NCBI GenBank assembly: GCA_028691175.1
Contig: JAQUZU010000069.1
Location: 1 to 8,909 of the forward strand
Direction of reading: 5' to 3'
Source of the DNA: Candidatus Kapaibacterium sp.
GTDB taxonomy: Bacteria; Bacteroidota; Ignavibacteria; Kapaibacteriales; UBA2268
DNA length: 8,909 nucleotides
Part shown: positions 1-5,642 of the stretch, one piece after another
Layout: each line of letters starts with the position of its first letter
How positions within the stretch are numbered: the stretch's first letter is position 1
The notes under the pieces: generated by a model
What the model was told of the DNA's origin: nothing
Databases searched by the model: none
Seen by the model: only the letters and a program-made list of their open reading frames with translations
Made by a program: the position numbers and the translations under genes

Positions 1-1622
1 GAAACCGCATAGCCGCGAAGAGTATCATGCTTGGTTACCGAGCACGGCTGAAGATACGAGCGATAAACTGCTTCGTAATATCCGGTATCGAGCGGAGTAA
101 AATCGAAATATTGATATTTCACCGCCTCGCCGAGTTTAAAATCGGATTCGAGCGGACAAGCAAATGCATCGCGCCCACTGACAAACTTGCAGCTGTCGAT
201 ATATTCGTTCGGATATGTCGCCGTCCAAGCAATCGAATCACGATGTGCAGTATTGCAATAAACCGTATCGAAATCAATCAAACTCTTCGCTGCTTCCGCT
301 GTCGAGCCGGAAGCAAAGCCGCTCAAATGCACGGAACGCTGCTCCGCGCCATTTATTACAATATTCAAATACGCTTCCTTGTAGCCGACTGAACGCGGGG
401 CAAATTCGACGGTCAGCACAATGCTGTCGCAGGGATTTACGCTGACAATATCGCCCGCTTCCGGGGCAAACGAATAAAATTCGCTGACATATCCCTCCTG
501 CGTTACATTGCACGTTATTTGAACAGTCTCGAACGAATTATTATATAAAGTTACTTGTCCGAATTGAACATCCGGATAGCAGGTACTGCGGAAAGCAATT
601 TCGTCCGACGAGAAATCGCGGACCGAATTCGAAAGCTTATACACTCCGCCATTGCCGACCACCCAGCCCTCCGTCGGCGTAATAAACCAAATATCGTCTA
701 GGTGCACCGCCGGGCTGATTCCGCAACTTCTTTTAGTCCAAGTATTTCCGGCATTTTCAGTATAATATACCGCACCATTATATCCGCATGCCCAGCCGAC
801 TTGCTCCGAAATCAAAAACGTTCCGTACATTTGCGTGCCGGTAGCATATCTGTTTATCGTCTGCCCGTTATTTGTCGCAAAATACATTCCGCCGCTATTT
901 CCGCCGCCGCCACAAAAATCGCCCGAATACGGCACCAGGAACGACGAGCCGATGTTCGTAATTTCCTCCTGCCAGCGATTATTGTAATCCGCAGTTTCTG
1001 TATTGAAAAACAGCGACCAACTCTGACCGCCGTCCGTCGTTGTATATATTTTTCCGCTGCCTGCCGCATAGCCCAAGCCGTTTTCGCTATATATCATTGC
1101 ATCAGTTAAACCTGAATTAGGATCATCGAGTTGAAACAGAGACCAACTCTGACCGCCATTTGTTGTTCTCCAGAAGTGCTGCCCGGTAAGATTGCAGCCG
1201 CCACCGATTGCCAGTCCGACATTTTCGCTTATGAAATAACAGCCCCATATTCCGCCTTCAACCATTTGCTGAGTCGAAATATCAGTCCAAGTTACACCGC
1301 CGTCGACAGTTTTAAAAATTCCCGGCACACCGGAAGTATATCCCACATAAGGATTTACGAAATGAACGCTTTCGAGATGATAATTCGTATTTATGGTTGT
1401 TCCGCTCCAGGTCGCTCCGCGATCGGTAGTCCGCAAAATCATTCCCTGATAGCCGCAGATCCAGCCATAATTCGGATTATCCGGCAGAAAGAATACGTCT
1501 AACCAGTAATTTTCATTATACGGTGGCGGAATATTATCAATTTTTTCCCAAACATTTGCTTTTAACGGCAAAACGCACAATAATAATGCAAAAATCGTCA
1601 GCCAAATATTTTTTCTGTACAT
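1..1622 (-). CDS. Secreted YCF48/BNR-like beta-propeller protein with Ig-like (ASH-type) repeats, 3' end outside window
   Basis: Reading the minus strand from ATG at 1622 gives 540 codons with no stop before the left edge, so only the N-terminal part is present. Residues 1-22 (MYRKNIWLTIFALLLCVLPLKA) form a signal peptide: a short basic start, a hydrophobic core and a likely cleavage site after KA. Residues about 28-330 are a beta-propeller built from Asp-box-like turns: LRTTDRGATW (63-72), FKTVDGGVTW (103-112), WRTTNGGQSW (151-160), YTTTDGGQSW (193-202) and YYTENAGNTW (286-295), alternating with VGYTSG or GWVVGN strands, as in YCF48-like and BNR/sialidase-type repeats. From about 338 onward, paired-Cys Ig-like modules of the ASH/choice-of-anchor style begin (IAFRSTCYPDVQFGQVTL; a second near 448). 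The product is inferred to be exported or surface-attached; a C-terminal sorting signal would lie outside the window. There is no clear ribosome binding site. In-frame stops upstream support this ATG. Substrate or partner is unknown; propellers of this kind are not necessarily enzymes. Confidence 0.85.
   Translation of the reverse strand, partial: MYRKNIWLTIFALLLCVLPLKANVWEKIDNIPPPYNENYWLDVFFLPDNPNYGWICGYQGMILRTTDRGATWSGTTINTNYHLESVHFVNPYVGYTSGVPGIFKTVDGGVTWTDISTQQMVEGGIWGCYFISENVGLAIGGGCNLTGQHFWRTTNGGQSWSLFQLDDPNSGLTDAMIYSENGLGYAAGSGKIYTTTDGGQSWSLFFNTETADYNNRWQEEITNIGSSFLVPYSGDFCGGGGNSGGMYFATNNGQTINRYATGTQMYGTFLISEQVGWACGYNGAVYYTENAGNTWTKRSCGISPAVHLDDIWFITPTEGWVVGNGGVYKLSNSVRDFSSDEIAFRSTCYPDVQFGQVTLYNNSFETVQITCNVTQEGYVSEFYSFAPEAGDIVSVNPCDSIVLTVEFAPRSVGYKEAYLNIVINGAEQRSVHLSGFASGSTAEAAKSLIDFDTVYCNTAHRDSIAWTATYPNEYIDSCKFVSGRDAFACPLESDFKLGEAVKYQYFDFTPLDTGYYEAVYRSYLQPCSVTKHDTLRGYAV
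1008..1157. repeat. Imperfect 24-base direct repeat encoding the GGQSWSLF propeller motif
   Basis: Positions 1008-1031 and 1134-1157 match at 23 of 24 bases, 126 bases (42 codons) apart and in the same frame of the propeller gene. They encode the two consecutive GGQSWSLF turns. Near-identity at DNA level, not only at protein level, suggests a recent duplication or gene conversion of one propeller blade. Confidence 0.8.
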
Positions 1623-1777
1623 AGTCGTCTCTGCAGAATTTAGAAAGATACATACGACTATTAAATTACGCAATTATTTCGAATATTACAAGGGAAAACG
1701 GCACAAACAGTTAATGAAACAATCTCGCTGCAGCAGAAATTTTGCGGCATATGTCAAAAAACATTATTTGCATTTTT

Positions 1778-1811
1778 TTGCCGTTTATCACAAGATTTTT
1801 CGCTATTTTTG
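1778..1811 (+). promoter_or_regulatory. Putative Bacteroidota-type promoter of lysS
   Basis: TATTTTTG at 1804-1811 is a perfect match to the TAnnTTTG -7 box known for the Bacteroidota primary sigma factor. A TTG at the end of a T run (1778-1780) can serve as the -33 element, with a 23-base spacer that is on the long side. The box ends 50 bases before the lysS ATG. The 239-base gap is shared with the divergent propeller gene, for which I see no matching box. The region is very A/T-rich, so chance matches are possible. Confidence 0.4.
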
Positions 1812-1861
1812 TAAATTGATTAATTGCGAAAATTGTTGAACTTATAAATTAATATAGACTT

Positions 1862-3370
1862 ATGGCTGAAAATACAAAGAATGACCAAGAGCTAAGACGC
1901 TTGGAAGAATTAGACCTTATCGAAAAAGCCGGAATTTGTGCTTATCCGTATAGCTTCGATAAAAATATCTCCGCGAAGGAACTGCTCGCAAGATTTACCG
2001 ACGAAACAAAAGACGACCTCGCAGACGTTAAACTCGCCGGCAGAATCATGAGCATCCGTCGCATGGGCAAGGCTTCGTTCTGCAACATATTAGACGAAAC
2101 CGGCAGAATACAACTTTACGTCCGCAAAGACGACTTACCGGAAGGCAAATACGACATCTTCAAATTGCTCGATATCGGCGATATTATCGGCATTGAGGGC
2201 TACGCATTCCGCACTAAAACCGGCGAAATTTCGGTTCACTGCCGCGATTTCGTGCTACTTTGCAAATCGCTAAAACCGCTCCCGATCGCAAAAGAAGAAG
2301 TAGATGAAAACGGCAACAAAAAAGTCTATGACGCTTTCGCAGACAAAGAACTCCGCTACCGCAAGCGCTATATCGATTTAATCGTTAATTCGGACATCCG
2401 CGACACATTCCGCAAACGTGCCGAAATCATTCGCAACATCCGCAATTATTTCGACACACAGGGCTGGATGGAAGTAGAAACCCCGACTTTGCAGCCACAA
2501 TACGGCGGAGCATCTGCTCGCCCGTTCATCACGCACCACAACGCGTTAGATATCGATCTTTACATGCGAATTGCGCTGGAACTATACCTCAAACGCCTGA
2601 TTGTAGGCGGATTCGAGGGAGTTTATGAAATCGGCAGAAACTTCCGTAACGAAGGCATGGACCGCAATCATAACCCGGAATTTACGATGATGGAAATCTA
2701 TGTTGCATACAAAGATTACAACTGGATCATGAACATGATCGAAGAATTAATCTCGATGCTTGCAATGAAAGTAAATAATTCCGATAAAATCGTTATCGAT
2801 GACAACACAATCAGCCTCGCCCGCCCGTTCAAGCGCGAGAAAATGTTTGATCTGTTCAAGAAATATACCGGCTATGACATGCAGGGAATGTCGATGGAAG
2901 AAGTGGTGAAAATCGCAAAAGAACTTGGAATTCAAATCGAGCCGGGCGCAAGTTATGCGAAAGTCTTAGACGAAATCTTCGGCGAAAAAGTCGAGCCGAA
3001 CCTGATTCAGCCGACATTCGTAACAGACTATCCGGTTGAAATGTCGCCACTTGCAAAGATGCACCGCAGCGAAAAAGGCTTGGTTGAACGCTTTGAATTA
3101 TTTATGAACGGCTCGGAAATCGCAAATGCTTTCAGCGAGTTGAACGATCCGCGCGACCAACGCAACCGCCTCGAAGAACAGGCTCGTTGCCGTGCAAACG
3201 GAGACGACGAAGCAATGGGCGTAGATGAAGACTTCCTGAATGCTCTCGAAATCGGCATGCCGCCGACTGCCGGCTTAGGAATGGGAATCGACCGCTTGGT
3301 AATGATGCTGACCGGCGAAAAATCAATCCGCGACGTGCTTCTCTTCCCGCTTATGCGACCGGAGAAATAA
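1862..3370 (+). CDS. lysS: Lysine-tRNA ligase, class II (LysRS)
   Basis: This cytoplasmic enzyme charges tRNA-Lys with lysine at the expense of ATP. The 502 residues equal the usual bacterial class II LysRS length. An N-terminal OB-fold anticodon-binding domain spans about 56-140 (LAGRIMSIRRMGKASF, GRIQLYVRKDDLP, GDIIGIEGYAFRTKTGEISV). The catalytic domain begins with motif 1 at about 180-208 (RDTFRKRAEIIRNIRNYF, then MEVETPTL). Motif 2 is FRNEGMDRNHNPEFTMMEIY (261-280), and motif 3 is GLGMGIDRLVMMLTG (471-485) followed by IRDVLLFPLMRP at the C-terminus. No key residue is missing. The ATG at 1862 follows an A/T-rich leader with no Shine-Dalgarno sequence, as is common in Bacteroidota. The gene ends in tandem TAA stops (3368-3373). 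Codon use is host-like (many CGC and GGC codons). It has two internal GATATC sites, at 2171 and 2549. Confidence 0.98.
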   Translation: MAENTKNDQELRRLEELDLIEKAGICAYPYSFDKNISAKELLARFTDETKDDLADVKLAGRIMSIRRMGKASFCNILDETGRIQLYVRKDDLPEGKYDIFKLLDIGDIIGIEGYAFRTKTGEISVHCRDFVLLCKSLKPLPIAKEEVDENGNKKVYDAFADKELRYRKRYIDLIVNSDIRDTFRKRAEIIRNIRNYFDTQGWMEVETPTLQPQYGGASARPFITHHNALDIDLYMRIALELYLKRLIVGGFEGVYEIGRNFRNEGMDRNHNPEFTMMEIYVAYKDYNWIMNMIEELISMLAMKVNNSDKIVIDDNTISLARPFKREKMFDLFKKYTGYDMQGMSMEEVVKIAKELGIQIEPGASYAKVLDEIFGEKVEPNLIQPTFVTDYPVEMSPLAKMHRSEKGLVERFELFMNGSEIANAFSELNDPRDQRNRLEEQARCRANGDDEAMGVDEDFLNALEIGMPPTAGLGMGIDRLVMMLTGEKSIRDVLLFPLMRPEK

Positions 3371-3381
3371 TAATTTCATTT

Positions 3382-3447
3382 GTAGGGACGGAGTCTGAAA
3401 AATTTCGGGCTCCGCTTGCCTACGCTTTTCCTCCGGCGGAGCCCGAA
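3382..3447. repeat. Three-armed palindrome downstream of lysS (terminator-like or REP-like)
   Basis: Arm B TTCGGGCTCCGC (3404-3415) is perfectly complementary to arm C GCGGAGCCCGAA (3436-3447), giving a 12-bp stem with a 20-base loop. Arm B can instead pair with arm A CGGAGTCTGAA (3389-3399) over a four-base loop as an 11-bp RNA stem with two G-U pairs. That stem can be extended by GTAGG (3382-3386) with CCTAC (3419-3423). The two folds exclude each other. The position 11 bases after the lysS stop fits a transcription terminator, but no strong T run follows either stem, so a dispersed palindromic repeat is an equal possibility. Confidence 0.6.
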
Positions 3448-3637
3448 CAAGAAAATTGATTGTCAATACACTTTTTATCGACTCAAAAATGAATCCTTCC
3501 GAAAAATATGAGCAGAATTGATAGTTCCTTCTTGCGAGTTTAATGTCGCTCCGGTGCAATGCAGTAACATTGCCTCAAACAATAACGGCAAAGTTCAAGC
3601 GTCTGTTAGAATATATTTTTAATTACAAAGAAACGTA
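3448..3637. other. Gap between the palindrome and the restriction operon
   Basis: I find no complete gene here. A 36-codon stop-to-stop reading frame at 3512-3622 (plus) has host-like codons (includes CEFNVAPVQCSNIAS) but no plausible start; it may be debris of a broken gene. A small hairpin, GCAATG/CATTGC (3556-3561 and 3568-3573), lies 65 bases before the endonuclease start. TATATTTT at 3612-3619 resembles a TAnnTTTG -7 box with the last base wrong, and has no -33 partner. The immediate leader of the endonuclease gene is A/T-rich with no clear ribosome binding site. Confidence 0.35.
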
Positions 3638-4441
3638 ATGAAACGATTGACAAAACAAGAAATAATCAAAACAACTTTTCTAACTTTGTTGCAAAAAGAA
3701 ACGGATCAATTGACAAAAGCAGTTTCTTGTCCTGATGGAGATTGGATAGTAAAAGGTTTTATTGATGTTGCTAAAAATATATACACAATCTCAGTCGACA
3801 CAAAAGTGGTTTCTAAAATTTTGGAACTACTAATATTTCCCAATTTATGTACCTTTGCCACAAAGAATAAATTGAGAATAGTTCTAAGCAAAGAACAGAA
3901 TTTTTATCCTGACCTGACTTTTATAGATGAAGCAGGAAATAAATATGCGGTTGATATAAAAACTACATATCGAAAAGATGAAAGAACAGTTAGTGGAATG
4001 ACGTTAGGTGCTTTTACCGGATATTTTCGTGACAGAAAAAGTCTGAAAAATACCACTTTCCCTTATGGAGATTATGTCGGTCATTTTGTATTGGGAATAA
4101 TTTACACACGTACTGACAAAACAATCGACGAAAGAAAAATCTTTCAAATGAAAGACCTGCAGAATATTCCGTCTGTTGTTACCGATTTCAAATTCTTTGC
4201 ACAAGAAAAGTACAAAATTGCCATTGACCGTCCGGGAAGCGGAAACACAAAGAATATTGGTGGCGTAACAAATATTGATGATTTAATCAATGGAAACGGG
4301 ACTTTTGCTCAATTAGGAGAAAATGTATTTAATGATTATTGGATGAACTACCTTACCAACGATATGGCTAAATCGGCAGAATTAAAAAAACCATATTACA
4401 CAAATATTAAACAATACAAAACTTTTAAGAAAATAAAATAA
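3638..4441 (+). CDS. EcoRV-family type II restriction endonuclease (predicted to cut GATATC)
   Basis: This 267-residue protein aligns by eye with EcoRV (245 residues) along nearly its whole length, with about 18 extra residues at the N-terminus. Matching blocks: DTKVVSKILELL (54-65) against EcoRV DTKVLSTIFELF; EQNFYPDLTF (86-95) against QQNHYPDFTL; YAVDIKTTY (103-111) against IAIDIKTTY; GSGNTKNIGG (200-209) against GSGNTTNIGS; and FNDYWMNYL near the C-terminus against FLDYWRNYE. The PD-(D/E)xK catalytic set is intact: E63, D92, D106 and K108 correspond to EcoRV E45, D74, D90 and K92. The recognition-loop residues G200, N203 and T204 correspond to G182, N185 and T186, and the Q-loop Q87-N88 is kept. 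It is therefore inferred to act as a homodimer making blunt cuts in GATATC. The gene is A/T-rich (AAA, AGA and ATA codons) unlike lysS, pointing to transfer. Its stop overlaps the methyltransferase start. It has no internal GATATC. Confidence 0.93.
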   Translation: MKRLTKQEIIKTTFLTLLQKETDQLTKAVSCPDGDWIVKGFIDVAKNIYTISVDTKVVSKILELLIFPNLCTFATKNKLRIVLSKEQNFYPDLTFIDEAGNKYAVDIKTTYRKDERTVSGMTLGAFTGYFRDRKSLKNTTFPYGDYVGHFVLGIIYTRTDKTIDERKIFQMKDLQNIPSVVTDFKFFAQEKYKIAIDRPGSGNTKNIGGVTNIDDLINGNGTFAQLGENVFNDYWMNYLTNDMAKSAELKKPYYTNIKQYKTFKKIK

Positions 4442-4443
4442 TG
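4439..4443 (+). promoter_or_regulatory. TAATG stop/start overlap coupling the R and M genes
   Basis: The endonuclease TAA (4439-4441) shares its last A with the methyltransferase ATG (4441-4443). With no Shine-Dalgarno sequence in the A-rich stretch before it, the methyltransferase is probably translated by ribosomes terminating on the endonuclease gene. This would tie methylase supply to endonuclease translation. Confidence 0.75.
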
Positions 4444-5496
4444 CAGCTGCAGCTTCTTGACATAAAACCAAGAGAAAAATTTCCTTCTACTCGTTATCAA
4501 GGAAGTAAAGCCAAATTTGTTGACTGGATCTGGCAGTGCATCAAAGATATTCCTTTTGTTACTGCGTTGGATGCGTTTGGTGGAACCGGCTGTGTTGGCT
4601 ATAAGTTGAAGCAAGAGGGGAAACAAGTTGTTTACAATGATATTCTGTATTTTAATTCAATAATCGGAAAAGCTATCATCGAAAACAGCAACCATTATCT
4701 TGAAGAGTATGAAGTTGAAGTGTTGCTAAAAAAGAACAATGACATCTTATATCCGGATTTTATTGAAAAAACGTTCCATGATATTTATTTTACAGATGAG
4801 GAAAATAGATGGCTAGACGTTGTTTCGACCAATATTAAGAGGTTGAGTAATGAATATAAACAAGCAATAGCCTGGTTTGCGTTGTTTCAGTCTTGTATTA
4901 TCAAACGTCCATATAACCTTTTTCATCGTAAAAATTTGTACATTCGCACGCAAGATGTTAAAAGAACTTTTGGAAATAAGGTAACTTGGGATACTACTTT
5001 TGAAACTCATTTTCGCAATTTTGTCAATGAAGCCAATCAAGCTGTTTTTGATAATGAAAAGTCAAATTTATCATTAAACGAAAATATTTTTGATATAAAT
5101 AATTGCTTCGACTTGGTTTATATCGATACTCCTTACATTTCAGAAAAAGGTGTAGGAGTTGATTATGCCGATTTTTATCATTTTCTAGAAGGAATATGTG
5201 ATTACGATAATTGGAAGGATAGAATTGATTACTCTTCAAGACATAAACGGATAAAGCGAACAAATTCCGAATGGTGTGACTCACAACAAATTACAAATTC
5301 ATTTGAACGACTAATAAGACAATTCAAGGATAGTATCATTGTTATTTCTTATCGTTCCGATGGTATTCCTTCGATAGAAAGAATAAAAAAAATGTTGATT
5401 GAAAACGGAAAACAAGTACAAATATTTGAAAGCCGCGAAATAAAATACGTTTTGAGTAATAAACATTCTACGGAAATAATACTTGTAGGCAAATAA
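4441..5496 (+). CDS. D12-class DNA adenine-N6 methyltransferase, modification partner of the EcoRV-like enzyme
   Basis: This 351-residue protein transfers a methyl group from S-adenosylmethionine to adenine in DNA. It shows the D12 (alpha) order of motifs: motif X STRYQGSK (16-23), the AdoMet-binding motif I LDAFGGTGCVG (43-53), an acidic end of the next strand in VVYNDI (63-68), and the catalytic motif IV VYIDTPY (226-232). The catalytic tetrad is DTPY rather than the usual DPPY, a variant I associate with a separate adenine-methylase subfamily (COG3392-like). FHRKNLYIR (161-169) and VISYRSDGIPS (301-311) are further landmarks. It does not resemble the M.EcoRV protein sequence (298 residues, with DPPY) outside the shared fold. 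Being co-transcribed with and overlapping the endonuclease, it is inferred to protect GATATC; the exact target base cannot be read from the sequence. Base composition is A/T-rich like its partner. Confidence 0.9.
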   Translation: MQLQLLDIKPREKFPSTRYQGSKAKFVDWIWQCIKDIPFVTALDAFGGTGCVGYKLKQEGKQVVYNDILYFNSIIGKAIIENSNHYLEEYEVEVLLKKNNDILYPDFIEKTFHDIYFTDEENRWLDVVSTNIKRLSNEYKQAIAWFALFQSCIIKRPYNLFHRKNLYIRTQDVKRTFGNKVTWDTTFETHFRNFVNEANQAVFDNEKSNLSLNENIFDINNCFDLVYIDTPYISEKGVGVDYADFYHFLEGICDYDNWKDRIDYSSRHKRIKRTNSEWCDSQQITNSFERLIRQFKDSIIVISYRSDGIPSIERIKKMLIENGKQVQIFESREIKYVLSNKHSTEIILVGK

Positions 5497-5642
5497 CTAC
5501 AATTATTTTCAAGGAAAAATTGAAGAACATTGAGAACTCTCTATTCTCTTCCGACTCTCAATACGACTACATCGATTTAACAAATTCCGAGCTGTATTTT
5601 CTGACGAACGGCAAGACTGCTCAAGTACAGTTAATCCCTTAA
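5497..5642 (+). pseudogene. Possible 3' tail of a broken gene between the R-M operon and mfd
   Basis: A plus-strand frame is open from 5463 to the TAA at 5640-5642 (59 codons) without any ATG. Beyond the methyltransferase stop it reads as a plausible protein C-terminus, with YDYIDLTNSELYFLTNG and then KTAQVQLIP before the stop. The codons (GAC TAC ATC, GAG CTG, ACG AAC GGC AAG) look like host genes and not like the A/T-rich R-M pair. The stop overlaps the mfd stop on the other strand by two bases, a tight convergent arrangement usual for real genes. I infer that the front of this gene was lost when the R-M cassette arrived. The family is not recognised, and a chance open frame is possible. 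Confidence 0.35.

Noticed and set aside
27..1502. Three plus-strand open frames of 121-135 codons
   Set aside because: They are antisense to the propeller gene, whose minus frame has a signal peptide and repeated motifs; the plus frames give low-complexity, motif-less peptides.
3323..3559. Minus-strand 78-codon open frame across the lysS end and the palindrome
   Set aside because: It runs over the lysS coding end and the hairpin, and has no protein-like features.
3556..3573. GCAATG/CATTGC hairpin as a controller-protein operator
   Set aside because: Only 6 bp long, and no controller gene is found in the window to bind it.
3850..3857. TACCTTTG, a TAnnTTTG match inside the endonuclease gene that could be an internal promoter for the methyltransferase
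   Set aside because: It is nearly 600 bases before the methyltransferase start, with a 26-base spacer to the nearest TTG; likely chance.
3600..5540. Target-site duplication flanking the R-M cassette
   Set aside because: I compared the bases before 3638 with those after 5496 and found only loose A/T similarity, with no convincing direct repeat.
5529..5562. 7-bp inverted repeat ATTGAGA/TCTCAAT with a 20-base loop between the methyltransferase and mfd
   Set aside because: It is short and A/T-rich, with no T run, and overlaps the possible coding tail; it is too weak to call a bidirectional terminator.
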